In this document: piece by piece, positions 7,800 through 15,848 of the stretch | Numbering within the stretch: position 1 is the stretch's first letter | How the letters are laid out: each line of letters begins with the position of its first letter | Assembly: GCA_031271905.1 (NCBI GenBank) | Contig: JAISUT010000044.1 | Location: forward strand, 1 to 50,546 | Source of the DNA: Acidobacteriota bacterium | GTDB lineage: Bacteria > Acidobacteriota > UBA6911 | DNA: 50,546 nucleotides | Direction: 5' to 3' | Translations under genes and position numbers: made by a program | Notes under the pieces: generated by a model | The model's database searches: none | What the model was told of the DNA's origin: nothing | Seen by the model: only the letters and a program-made list of their open reading frames with translations

Positions 7800-8999
7800 T
7801 TATTGCTGGCGGAGGGCGGCCAGCATCCTGACGAACGGCTGCGCGTGCAGAAAAAACCGTTTGTACCCTTCGCATAAGAAATTTAATCGCGGCTCGCGGG
7901 CGGGGTCGCCGCCACCGTCAGCCGTGCCACCGTCAGCTTCGCCGCTGTCCGCGCTCGCGCCCGCGCCGCCACCGGCGAGGATGCGGTCTTTCGGGCAGCC
8001 GCCGCCGCACATCCCCAGCACCGGGCAGCGGCGGCACCGGGCGGGCAACAACCGCCACTTCGCCTCGCCGAAGTCCCGCAGCTTCGGGCTGGCGAGCATG
8101 TCCTTGAGCGTCGCTTCGCGGATGTTCCCCAGCAGGTGGCCCGGCGTCATGAAATGGTCGCAACAGTACAGGTCACCATTGCAATCCAGCGCCGGCACGC
8201 CGCCGCAAGCATGGCGCAGGATGCAAAGGGAATGCTCCTGGCCGAAGGCCGTGCGCGCCGTCTCCTCGAAAAGCTGGACTTGGATGCGACCGATATCCCC
8301 GGTCTGCCACTCGTCGAAGGTCGCGCAGAGGAACGCCCCCCAGTCCGCGCTTGAAACCGAGCGCCCGCCGACCCGCCCGTCCGGCATCCGCTCCACCAGC
8401 GGCAGGAAAGTCAGGTGGGGGGCGCCGAGGCTGCGGAAGAACCCGTACACGTCGAGCGGGCGCACGGCGTTGTCGGAGTGGACGACGCACAAGCATTCCG
8501 TCGGCACGCCGTGCCGCCGCAGGCGGGCGAAACTTTCCATCACCCGCCGGAAGGTCGGCTCGCCGCCGGCGGTCACGCGGTGGCGGTCGTGCATCTCCTC
8601 CGGCCCGTCCAAACTCAGACCGACGACGAACTGGACGGCGCCTCGCCCGTCGTTCCCATGGGCGAGGAAGCGGCACCACTCCTCGTCAAGGAGCAGGCCG
8701 TTGGTCTGGATGCCGTTGACGACACGCCTTCCGGGCGGGCAGAGGCTTTCCTGCAAGGCGGCGATCTTGCGGAAGCGGCCGAGCCCGTAAAGCGTCGGCT
8801 CGCCGCCGTGCCAGGCGAAGGCGACGACCGGGTCGCGGGAGGCTTCGATGTGCTGGCGGACGTACAGCTCCACGAGGTCGTCCGGCATCCCGGCCTCGCC
8901 GGGTCGCGCCTGCGGCAGGTAGTAACAGTAGCGGCAGCGCAGGTTGCAAGCGCCTCCCGCAATTTTCACCAGCACCTGAAAGTCGTCCATGGCGGGCAT
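7800..8999 (-). CDS. Radical SAM/SPASM enzyme of anaerobic sulfatase-maturase (anSME) type
   Basis: A 399-residue radical SAM enzyme. The cluster motif C-x3-C-x2-C is CNLRCRYC at residues 18-25. The segment FAWHGGEPTLYG is the GGE motif that contacts SAM, and SLDGP follows later. The C-terminal SPASM region has CGGVPALDCNGDLYCCDHF and CRRCPVLGMCGGGCPKDR, which bind two auxiliary clusters. The tail LNFLCEGYKRFF is typical of anSME proteins, which oxidise a Cys or Ser in sulfatases to formylglycine. A Gly/Ala/Asp-rich insert lies in the last quarter. No sulfatase is encoded in the window, so the substrate is unknown. Start codons at 8999 (MPAMDDF) and 8990 are both possible and neither has a strong ribosome site. 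It is divergent from the nitroreductase gene at 9219. Confidence 0.85.
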   Translation of the reverse strand: MPAMDDFQVLVKIAGGACNLRCRYCYYLPQARPGEAGMPDDLVELYVRQHIEASRDPVVAFAWHGGEPTLYGLGRFRKIAALQESLCPPGRRVVNGIQTNGLLLDEEWCRFLAHGNDGRGAVQFVVGLSLDGPEEMHDRHRVTAGGEPTFRRVMESFARLRRHGVPTECLCVVHSDNAVRPLDVYGFFRSLGAPHLTFLPLVERMPDGRVGGRSVSSADWGAFLCATFDEWQTGDIGRIQVQLFEETARTAFGQEHSLCILRHACGGVPALDCNGDLYCCDHFMTPGHLLGNIREATLKDMLASPKLRDFGEAKWRLLPARCRRCPVLGMCGGGCPKDRILAGGGAGASADSGEADGGTADGGGDPAREPRLNFLCEGYKRFFLHAQPFVRMLAALRQQ

Positions 9000-9218
9000 T
9001 GTATGCGACCGCCGCCGCCGGCGCAACCGGGGCACGACGCCGCCCGACCGTCGCCTGGTGATGCCGGGTCTTGGCGTTTCCGACCACGTTTTTTCCACGG
9101 GACTGCATTTCGCGAATGCGGATCGGCGGGAAACCGTAGTAAGATGCACGCCGTGTGCGGACTCGCAGTCGTCTTTGCGAACGGTTGTTGTTTGAAAACA
9201 AATTAGAAGGAGGGCGTT

Positions 9219-9905
9219 ATGAAGAAAGTGATTCCCGGTTCTCTGATCCTCGGCCTGGTCTTTTTGCTGCATCCTGTCTTTTCCCTCGCGCAGGACGTCA
9301 TCAAACTGCCCGCGCCTGAGACCGACGGCGGCAAGCCCTTGATGCAGGCGTTGAAGGCGCGCCAGAGCACGCGCGGCGACTTCGGCCCGGCGGTCAAGCT
9401 GACCGACCAACAGCTTTCCAACCTGCTCTGGGCCGCCAACGGCGTGAACCGCCCGCAGGGGAACATGCGCACCGCGCCCACGGCGGCGGGCTGGCAGAAC
9501 ATCGACATTTACGTCGCGACCCCGGACGGGCTGTTCGTCTACGACGCCGTCGCCCACGCCCTCAAGGTGGTTTCCAAAGAGGACGTGCGGGCGAGCTCCG
9601 GGCTGGAGGGCCCGGCGGCAGGCATGATGAAACAGGACTTCGCCAAGACCGCCCCTGTCAGCCTAGTCTACGTCGCCGACATGACCAAGACCGGCGGCAT
9701 GAAGTGGGAGGGCGAGGAAGTCGGCGCCACCTGGTCGTACACCAACGCCGGCGTCATCGCGCAAAACGTATACCTCTACTGTGCGTCCGAGGGGCTGGCG
9801 TGCATCCTGCGGGCGATGATCGACCCGGCGCAGGTGGCGAAGTCGTTCAAGCTGCCCGAGGGGAAAAAGGCGATCTTGACCACGACGATCGGCCAATTCA
9901 AATAG
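9219..9905 (+). CDS. Secreted SagB/ThcOx-like nitroreductase family protein
   Basis: A 228-residue protein with a signal peptide (MKKVIPGSLILGLVFLLHPVFSLAQD) followed by a nitroreductase-type flavin domain. The start ALKARQSTRGDF is the FMN-phosphate-binding region of SagB-like enzymes. LLWAANGVNRP and GWQNIDIYVATPDGLFVYD match the family, and NAGVIAQNVYLYCASEGLACILRAMID is the conserved dimer and FMN-contact helix. The family uses FMN; SagB members oxidise azolines in peptide natural products, but stand-alone secreted ones have no assigned function. AGAAGGAGGG precedes the ATG. It is transcribed away from the anSME-type gene and converges on the selenoprotein gene across the terminator at 10099-10134. 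Export of an FMN enzyme by a Sec-type signal is unusual. Confidence 0.85.
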   Translation: MKKVIPGSLILGLVFLLHPVFSLAQDVIKLPAPETDGGKPLMQALKARQSTRGDFGPAVKLTDQQLSNLLWAANGVNRPQGNMRTAPTAAGWQNIDIYVATPDGLFVYDAVAHALKVVSKEDVRASSGLEGPAAGMMKQDFAKTAPVSLVYVADMTKTGGMKWEGEEVGATWSYTNAGVIAQNVYLYCASEGLACILRAMIDPAQVAKSFKLPEGKKAILTTTIGQFK

Positions 9906-9975
9906 GAGGTTGTGCTGGAGCCGCCACCTCACGCATTCCGGCAGGGATGCGCGCTTGGAACGCAGACCGTCCCGG

Positions 9976-10096
9976 ACAAAAAAAGCTCGCAGAACAAGAC
10001 AAGGCGTCGCCGTAGGTCGAAAAGCGGGGTTCGCTGAGGCGAATGGACATTTTCGACCAAGGCGCAACGCAGCGTCCGGGGTTTTTAGAGGTTCCC
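9976..10096 (+). repeat. Family-1 palindromic repeat, diverged left end
   Basis: The right arm (GACCAAGGCGCAACGCAGCG then TTTTTAGAGGTTCCC) and the central hairpin GGTCGAAAA...TTTTCGACC-like segment match the other copies. The left terminus has lost the GGGAGCCTCT end and carries a 5-base insertion (AGAACAAGACAAGG instead of AGACAAGG). It lies between the convergent nitroreductase and selenoprotein genes, directly beside the intrinsic terminator. No target-site duplication is recognisable. Confidence 0.75.
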
Positions 10097-10098
10097 AA

Positions 10099-10134
10099 AA
10101 AAAGGCGCAGACCCTTTCGAGCCTGCGCCTTTTT
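10099..10134. terminator. Bidirectional intrinsic terminator
   Basis: AAAAAGGCGCAG (10099-10110) pairs perfectly with CTGCGCCTTTTT (10123-10134) around a 12-nt loop. On both strands the GC-rich stem is followed by a run of T, so it can end transcripts from the nitroreductase (plus) and from the selenoprotein gene, which stops at 10155 (minus). Confidence 0.85.
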
Positions 10135-10154
10135 CCTTTTGCGGTCGCGACCGT

Positions 10155-11915
10155 TTACTTGTAGTCGTCAACCTTGGTGCCGCGGCCGACGCCGAAGTCG
10201 GTCACGAACCAGGTGGTCTGGCCCTTGCCGGTGACCACGATGTTAACCTGCCCGGCTTGGAACGGCTTGATCAGCTCCTCCGGGTTCGTTTCGATCAGCT
10301 TGTACTGCGACGCCAGCGGCTCCATCCCCTGAATCGCCAGAGAGGCGTTCATGGTGGAGACGACGCCGTTGCCCCAGTAGGAGCTGACCGTCTTCTGCAC
10401 GTTCTCCGCCAGCCATCTGCTCAGGTCGCGCTTGGTGGCGAAGCTGTTCGGCGCGTCATGCAGCAGCGCGGCGACTTCGGGGGTCACGATGACCGTGGCG
10501 CCCATGCCGGTCAACGACCGCATGTAGTCGCGGATGAGGAACTGCGGCGGATACTGCCGCTGCACCTCGCCCACGCTGGAGATGTAAGTCCAACCCGTCC
10601 CGACCGTCACGACGCTGTCGGTGGCCTTGAAGCCCTTCAACACATGGGTGGGCTCCCATCCGGCGGGGAGGTCTTCCTCGTTCTCCGCGATGGTCAGGTT
10701 GTTGTACTGGATGTTGCTACCGAGGGCGCTGAACGTCGTCTTGCCGGCGTGCAGGTTCCCCGCCGTCTTGGACAGCAGCGTGAAGGTGCGGCCGAGCACG
10801 GCGTTGACCTCGTTATGCGGTCCCATGACGTTGCCCTTGGAGTTCATCTTGACCTCGTTGCGCACCGGGCCGTTGACCAGGATCATGTTCGCCATGGAGC
10901 TGGTCGAGTTGCCGAAGGGCACGGACATCGAGGTGGCCAGGATGAGCGGGAACATCTCGGGTTTCGCACCCGCCATCACCGCGCAGACGGCGACTTTCTC
11001 CACCGTCATCGAGCGGTCGCCGCCGGGCCAGTTGAGCTTTTTGACCTCCTTGTCGGCGGGCAGGCTGGTGCCTTTCAGCATGGCGGCCACGCGCTCCTCG
11101 GTGGGCGGGATGATCGGGTTGTAGTCGGTCCAGTCGTTGTCCTTGAAGAACTGCTGGACCTGATCTTCGGTCATCGGTTGCAACAGCCGCGGCTCGACCT
11201 TCGCCTCGGGAGGCCGTCCGGAGATCTTCTCCTTGTCGGTCAGCGGCGCGGTGAAGGCTTCGATGATGGCCTGCATCATCGGCTTGTCGGTCACGACGTC
11301 GTTGCGTTCGAAGACGTAGCTGTGGTGTACGGACTTGGGCTGTCCGGCCACCGGGAACGGGAAGCCGACGTAGCGGATCGGCATGCCGTTGGTGTATTCG
11401 AAATCGTATCCACGGGCATAGTTGACCACGTTGGCGCCGGCGGCGCCTACGGTCGGGATGCCCATCTTCTCAAGCGTTCTGGCATGTTGGCTCACGGCCG
11501 ACGTGCAGCCATCTCAACCAGAGATGCCGATCAAGGCGGCATCCCCCCCCTTTTCCTTGATCTCTTTCCACAAAGCCGGGTCGTCCATGGTGTACATGCC
11601 CGCCTTCCGCTTGATGACGATGTTGACGGAGGGGTTGTTCTGGGCGAACCAGGCCTTGATCTCCTCGAACACGCTGTAGGCGGCGTCAGGACCGCCCCAG
11701 TTGATGTCCACAAGGTAGATGGTCTTGCCGTCGAGCGTGTCCAATCGCGGCGAAAGCGGGATGCGATCCACCATCTTGCTCTCGATGGCGGGGTTCAGCA
11801 CCGTGATCAGCGGCTTCGCGGCATCTTTCTTTTGCGCTGTCAACGGCACGAGCCCGGCAAGTGCCAGAGCCGTTGCGACGATGACGGCGCAACACAGCAA
11901 TAATTTTTTCTTCAC
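10155..11915 (-). CDS. UGSC-type selenoprotein with in-frame UGA (Sec134), secreted
   Basis: Two adjacent in-frame reading frames form one 586-residue protein if the TGA at 11516-11514 is read as selenocysteine. The residues around it read GISG-U-DGCTSAVSQHART, a U-x2-C redox motif in the place expected for the UGSC (seleno)protein family. Residues 1-30 are a signal peptide (MKKKLLLCCAVIVATALAL...). The next segment (LITVLNPAIESKM to the Sec residue) has the thioredoxin-like beta-alpha-beta pattern. The part after residue 300, with KPEMFPLILA, ILVNGPVRNE, FTLLSKTAGNLHAGK and IAENEEDLPAGWEP, resembles, from memory, the large C-terminal domain of UGSC proteins. GTG at 11915 follows an AAAGGA site. 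A SECIS-like hairpin lies just 3' of the TGA. selA, selB, selC and selD are not in the window. A nonsense mutation is the alternative, but the frame stays intact for 452 codons afterward. Confidence 0.82.
11489..11510 (-). promoter_or_regulatory. Putative bacterial SECIS hairpin for Sec insertion
   Basis: Three bases after the TGA (11516-11514) the mRNA can fold GGCT (11510-11507), bulged G, CACG, loop UCGGC (11501-11497), CGUG, AGCC (11492-11489). The apical loop has guanines and lies 12 nt from the UGA, within the spacing required for SelB recognition in bacteria. The fold was drawn by eye and no energy was calculated. Confidence 0.65.
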
Positions 11916-12326
11916 AGTCGTCCTTTCCTTCCGATAAGCGGCAACCAGCCGCCGCCGATTCCCTTTTCAGACGTGAAGCGTTTTAGCACAATCCCCCGTC
12001 GTCACACAAGAAGATTGTAGGGGTGCCGGGGAATTTTGCCGGGAGGCGGGGGCGAAGCGGAGGATGGTCGGGGGTGGGTGACGGGGTGGGCGAGGGGGCG
12101 AAATAAATTTGCCTTGGCTTTTTTCGGATGCTAGGCTTCTGCCATGATGAACAGCATGAAAATCCCCCCCGGCGGTTTCCGTCATCCCAGACGCGCCGGC
12201 GTCCATGGACTCCTTCCGTCGGCGTCCGCCGAGTTGCGCGCCATCGCCGGGAATTAGGGGTCGGCATAAAGCGTCTCATGTTTCATTAAAGTAAGGAAAA
12301 TGAAAGAAGGGCATAGAGGAACCGTC
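11916..12326. other. Intergenic region between divergent selenoprotein and 3D-domain genes
   Basis: No gene is supported in these roughly 410 bases. A purine-rich G tract runs through about 12015-12110. A weak minus-strand promoter-like pair (TTGTGT, 18 bp, TAAAAC, near 11969-11998) could serve the selenoprotein gene. The plus-strand promoter of the 3D-domain gene was not identified. Confidence 0.4.
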
Positions 12327-12854
12327 ATGTTGAAGGATCGCCATCGTCTGAAAATGATTTTGAAGAGGATATACTGGCCGCTGGTGCGCGTGCCGCTCGT
12401 CGTCGCCGGGTTCGCTTGCCTGCTTTGCTATTACAACCATCGGGAGAACGCCCGCATGGACGTCGCCATGAAGGCGGTCGCGCCCGTCGCCGCCTCTCCC
12501 GCCGCCTCTCCCGAGGTCGAGTTGCTGGAGGCTAAGTACGAAACACCGGAGCTGACGGGGCTGACCGATTTCCACGCCACCGCCTATTGCATCGAAGGCA
12601 TCACCCGCAGCGGGGAGGAGGCGCGGCACGGCTACGTGGCCGCCGACCTCCGGGTCTTGCCGCTCGGCTCGCTGATCTACGTCGAATCCCCCCTGATGGG
12701 GGGGGTGTACCAGGTGATGGACAGCGGCGCGAAGGTGAAGGGCAGGATCATCGACATTTTCCTTCCCGGATATGAACGTTGCAAGATTTTCGGGCGTCGA
12801 ATAGTGAAGGTGCAGGTGTTGCGCTACGGCTTTGCCAAAAACGCCGGGAGATAA
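12327..12854 (+). CDS. Membrane-anchored 3D (DPBB) domain protein
   Basis: A 175-residue protein with one N-terminal membrane segment (VRVPLVVAGFACLLCYY), a short Ala/Pro-rich linker and a C-terminal 3D domain. The domain is recognisable from FHATAYC, the TRSGEEARHGYVAADLRVLPLGSLIYV block and the aspartates of YQVMDSGAKVKGRIIDIFLP that name the family. This double-psi beta-barrel fold is shared with MltA-type lytic transglycosylases and YabE/YorM-type proteins, so a role in peptidoglycan turnover outside the cytoplasmic membrane is likely. ATG at 12327 is preferred because AGAGGA lies 6 nt upstream. The in-frame ATG at 12300 has an AAGGA only 2-4 nt away. Confidence 0.82.
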   Translation: MLKDRHRLKMILKRIYWPLVRVPLVVAGFACLLCYYNHRENARMDVAMKAVAPVAASPAASPEVELLEAKYETPELTGLTDFHATAYCIEGITRSGEEARHGYVAADLRVLPLGSLIYVESPLMGGVYQVMDSGAKVKGRIIDIFLPGYERCKIFGRRIVKVQVLRYGFAKNAGR

Positions 12855-12925
12855 CCGTCCATCCGTCAAGTCACGAGCCTGGCGACCGGGGACGGCAGGT
12901 CTATGGCGGCTGGACAGGGGGGGGT

Positions 12926-13924
12926 ATGCGATTCAGATTGACGCTTTTGGTTTTTGCTGCACTGTTCGCCTGCGCGACGGCGCGGGGGGATCAGATCGTC
13001 CTCAAGGACGGGACGGCATACTCGGGGACGTTCATCCGGGGGAACTCCAGCACCATTGAGTTTAGGATCCTCAACCGAACCGAGACCTTCGACATCGGCG
13101 ACGTCGATCAGATAAACTTCACCGCGACGGCACCGCCTTCGGTGCCTGCGGTCGGGTCGGCTCCTGCGGCGGCGGCGACATCTGCGGTTGCTGCTGCGTC
13201 GTCTTCTGCGGCATCGTCGTCGGCTGCCTCTGCCGCCTCCGCGGCAGCGTCCGCAGCGTCCGCAGCCTCTGCGACAGGCGCCTCCGCCTCTCGGACGGCG
13301 CGGACGCCCGGTCGGGCAGGTGGCGGCGCCCGGCCGGAGCTGACGCGCAAACCTGCGCCGTCGGACGCGGACGCCCGGCCTGAGAGCACCTCCCTCCCGG
13401 ACTCCGAGACGGTGACCCTGCCGAAGGGGACGCTCATCACGGTGCGCACCACCCAGTCGATCGACACCGAGCGCAACCGGGTGGGGGACGCCTTCACGGC
13501 GACGCTGGAGGAGGATTTGAACTACGGCGACCGGACTGTCGCCCCACGGGGGTGCACGGTGACCGGGCGCATCGCCTACGCCGAGGAGTCGGGGTCGTTC
13601 TCCGGGCAGTCGCAACTGATCTTGGAGCTGACCAAGTTGACGGTTGACGGCGCGTCCTACACGTTGCGCACCTCCGACTACACCGAGGTCGGCTCTTCCC
13701 GCGGCAGCAGGACGGTGGCGACCGTCGGCGGGACGGCTGCCATCGGCGCCATCATCGGCGCCATCGCCGGCGGCGGCAGAGGGGCTGCCATCGGCGCCGC
13801 CTCCGGCGCGGCGGTCGGCACAGGGGTGCAGGCGGCGACCAAGGGGCAAGTGCTGAAGGTACCGGCGGAGACTCTGCTGGAGTTCCGCCTGGAGTCGCCG
13901 CTGGTCATAGACGTCTACCGATAG
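12926..13924 (+). CDS. Secreted protein with Ala/Ser linker and glycine-zipper C-terminus
   Basis: A 332-residue protein with signal peptide ([22 protein letters not shown]), a small N-terminal beta domain ([20 protein letters not shown]), and a long Ala/Ser low-complexity tract around residues 70-130. After a Pro/Arg linker comes a beta-rich domain ([17 protein letters not shown]... [12 protein letters not shown]). This is followed by a glycine-zipper segment ([20 protein letters not shown] and onward), ending [17 protein letters not shown]. The C-terminal arrangement is common in acidobacterial envelope proteins of unknown function. It starts with ATG at 12926 after a G-rich run. The next gene begins 4 bp after its stop, so the two are cotranscribed. 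Confidence 0.8.
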   Translation: MRFRLTLLVFAALFACATARGDQIVLKDGTAYSGTFIRGNSSTIEFRILNRTETFDIGDVDQINFTATAPPSVPAVGSAPAAAATSAVAAASSSAASSSAASAASAAASAASAASATGASASRTARTPGRAGGGARPELTRKPAPSDADARPESTSLPDSETVTLPKGTLITVRTTQSIDTERNRVGDAFTATLEEDLNYGDRTVAPRGCTVTGRIAYAEESGSFSGQSQLILELTKLTVDGASYTLRTSDYTEVGSSRGSRTVATVGGTAAIGAIIGAIAGGGRGAAIGAASGAAVGTGVQAATKGQVLKVPAETLLEFRLESPLVIDVYR

Positions 13925-13928
13925 GGTT

Positions 13929-15107
13929 ATGGGACAGGACAAGCCGCAACCCGCGCTGTGGACCCATCGCTTTTTGAACGTCTGCGTCGCCAACTTCCTG
14001 ATGGCGTGCTCGTTCAACCTGCTGATGCCCTCTATACCGCTGTACATCACCGAGCAGTTGGACGTGCCGCAGACCCAGACTGGCATCGTGCTGGCGTCCT
14101 ACGGTCTGGCGATCCTGATCTTCCGCCCCTTTTCGGGGTTCATGGTCGATGTCTACCCGCGCAAGACGATGTTGCTGGTCAGCTTCGTCGCCTACGTGGC
14201 GATCTTCACCGGCTACTTTTTCGTCGCCACCGTGACGCTGTTCGTCGTGGTGCGCTTCTTCCACGGCATCGCCTGGGGTGCGTCCTCGGTCTCATCCAGC
14301 ACTTTGGCGATCGACGTCACGCCGTCCGAGCGCCGCGCCGAGGGCATCGGCTACTACGGCACGTTCATGAACGTCGCCATGGCGGTGGGACCGTTCATCG
14401 CCATCCACATCTACCAGACGGCGGGCTTCCGCACCTTGCTTTGCTGCGCCATGGGCATGGGGGTTCTGGGCATCGTCGCGGTGGCGCTCATCCACGCGCC
14501 GCGCCGTCCCAAGGTCGCCCGCAACAAGGTGTCTCTCGACCGCTTCTTCCTCCTGCCCGCCTGGCCGATCTTCCTGAACCAGTTGCTCCCCTGTTTCGCC
14601 TGGGGGACCATAGGCCCGTTCGTCGCCCAGTACGGCAAGCAGATACAGGTGCCGAACGCGGGCATCTTCTTCCTGTTCTGGGCGGGGGGGCTCATCCTGT
14701 CGCGGACGTTCTCCGGGCGGCTTGTGGATCGGGGGTTCATCCACCAGGTCAACGTGGCGGCGATGGGGATCGTCGCCGTGGCGTTCTACTGCTTCGCCGT
14801 CTACCACAACATCTACGCCTTCTGCGCCTCGGGGCTTTTCATCGGCATCGGCTTCGGCATGATGCTCCCTGCGCTCCAGACGCTGTACATCGACATGGCG
14901 GAGCACAAGCAGCGCGGCACTGCCAATTCCACCTACCTGGTCAGCTTCGACCTGGGGCTCGCCCTGGGGATGCTCATCGGCGGCTACGTCTCCGGCACCT
15001 GGTCGTTCGAGGTGCTTTTCCTGATCGCCGCCGCCCTGTGCGCGGCGAGCATCGTGGCGTACTGGGCGGTGTCCCGCCCCGTGTTCGAGCGCAAAAGGGT
15101 GAGATAG
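13929..15107 (+). CDS. Major facilitator superfamily transporter
   Basis: A 392-residue MFS permease with about 12 hydrophobic helices. The signature loop between helices 2 and 3 is present in modified form (RPFSGFMVDVYPRK) and repeated in the second half (RTFSGRLVDRGF), as expected of the two-fold MFS repeat. The helix-4 arginine motif VRFFHGIAWGASS is also seen. It resembles the drug/sugar efflux type of about 400 residues, but the substrate is unknown. It begins 4 bp after the glycine-zipper gene and probably shares its transcript. Confidence 0.88.
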   Translation: MGQDKPQPALWTHRFLNVCVANFLMACSFNLLMPSIPLYITEQLDVPQTQTGIVLASYGLAILIFRPFSGFMVDVYPRKTMLLVSFVAYVAIFTGYFFVATVTLFVVVRFFHGIAWGASSVSSSTLAIDVTPSERRAEGIGYYGTFMNVAMAVGPFIAIHIYQTAGFRTLLCCAMGMGVLGIVAVALIHAPRRPKVARNKVSLDRFFLLPAWPIFLNQLLPCFAWGTIGPFVAQYGKQIQVPNAGIFFLFWAGGLILSRTFSGRLVDRGFIHQVNVAAMGIVAVAFYCFAVYHNIYAFCASGLFIGIGFGMMLPALQTLYIDMAEHKQRGTANSTYLVSFDLGLALGMLIGGYVSGTWSFEVLFLIAAALCAASIVAYWAVSRPVFERKRVR

Positions 15108-15124
15108 GACGGGGCGCGGCGCGC

Positions 15125-15153
15125 TTGCATTGCCCGTGCGCGTTACCTATAAT
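15125..15153 (+). promoter_or_regulatory. Strong sigma70-type promoter for coaD
   Basis: TTGCAT (15125-15130), a 17-bp spacer, and a perfect TATAAT (15148-15153). Transcription would begin near 15160, leaving a leader of about 120 nt before coaD that contains the palindrome at 15227-15242. This is the best promoter match in the window. Confidence 0.8.
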
Positions 15154-15226
15154 GCGCGGTTGTTTGAAAAGGCTGGGACGGGGGCGTCCACCCGCCGTTG
15201 GTCATTATGTTTTTTATCATGGATGC

Positions 15227-15242
15227 GGACGGCGCGCCGTCC
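15227..15242. repeat. 16-bp GC palindrome in the coaD leader
   Basis: GGACGGCG-CGCCGTCC is a perfect palindrome 40 bp before the coaD start. With its flanks (TGC before, CTG after) it matches the stem-loop at 49170-49190, which has GAT inserted at the centre. The shared flanks suggest a REP-like small repeat. Confidence 0.5.
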
Positions 15243-15281
15243 CTGTCTCGCCCCCGCGCATGGGGCGACTTTGAACACCGT

Positions 15282-15764
15282 ATGGAAACCATCGCCGTCT
15301 ACCCCGGTTCTTTCGATCCCGTCACCAACGGGCACATCGACCTCATCCAACGCAGCTCGGCGCGTTTCGACAAGGTCGTGGTCGCCATCCTGCGCAACGC
15401 GAGCAAGACGCCGCTGTTCTCGGTCGAGGAGCGGCGGGAGATGTTGACTGCCGCCACCCGGGGGTTCGAAAACGTCGCCATCGACGATTTCTCCGGCCTC
15501 CTGGTCGATTTCGCGGAGCAAGTCGGCGCATCGGTGATCATCCGCGGCATCCGCGCCATCTCCGACTATGAGTACGAGTTGCAGATGGCGTTGATGAACC
15601 GCCGCCTCTCCAGCCGCGTGGAGACGGTCTTCATGCTCCCGGCGGAGTCGTACTCCTTCTTGAGCTCGAAGCTCATCAAGGAGATCGCCTGTCACGGAGG
15701 CGCCATCGGCGGGCTGGTTCCCGAGGACGTGGAGCGACGGCTGAAAGACAAGTTCACGCGGTGA
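15282..15764 (+). CDS. coaD: Phosphopantetheine adenylyltransferase
   Basis: A 160-residue cytoplasmic enzyme of coenzyme A synthesis that transfers AMP from ATP to 4'-phosphopantetheine, giving dephospho-CoA. The nucleotidyltransferase motif is AVYPGSFDPVTNGHIDLI (T/HxGH). The family motifs IIRGIRAISDYEYELQMALMNR and SSKLIKEIACHGG are intact. The ATG at 15282 is chosen because homology begins exactly there (METIAVYPGSFDP) and 160 residues is the normal size. The in-frame extension upstream reads the promoter-proximal leader. It is driven by the promoter at 15125 and followed by a stem-loop. The M23 peptidase starts 84 bp later. Confidence 0.95.
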   Translation: METIAVYPGSFDPVTNGHIDLIQRSSARFDKVVVAILRNASKTPLFSVEERREMLTAATRGFENVAIDDFSGLLVDFAEQVGASVIIRGIRAISDYEYELQMALMNRRLSSRVETVFMLPAESYSFLSSKLIKEIACHGGAIGGLVPEDVERRLKDKFTR

Positions 15765-15798
15765 GCCGGGGACGGCGCGCCCGCCCCGTCCCGCCGGC
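15765..15798. other. Imperfect GC stem-loop after coaD
   Basis: GCCGG-GGACGG (15765-15775) pairs with CCGTCC...CCGGC (15786-15798) with a 2-nt bulge. There is no U-tract, so it is at most a weak or factor-assisted terminator between coaD and the M23 peptidase. Confidence 0.4.
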
Positions 15799-15848
15799 AC
15801 CGAACTTCCAAGCAGCACCCAGCAACACGGAGGCTCCGGGTATCGTCT

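Noticed and set aside
5461-7875. An 804-codon open frame on the minus strand
   Set aside because: It is antisense to the aldo/keto reductase and hydrolase genes, both with clear motifs. Its translation is a His/Arg/Val-rich mirror of their codons without any domain.
10155-11495. Treating the 446-codon frame as an independent gene starting at GTG 11495
   Set aside because: It lacks a ribosome site and signal peptide, begins in the middle of the redox motif, and is in frame with the upstream part across a single TGA.
10257-11903. A 548-codon plus-strand frame across the selenoprotein gene
   Set aside because: It is composed of Arg/His/Gly-rich shadow sequence, while the minus strand has a signal peptide, ribosome site and family resemblance.
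13140-13290. The Ala/Ser codon-repeat tract as a microsatellite or frameshift hotspot
   Set aside because: The tract uses varied codons and stays in frame with a conserved C-terminal domain, so it is best read as a protein linker.
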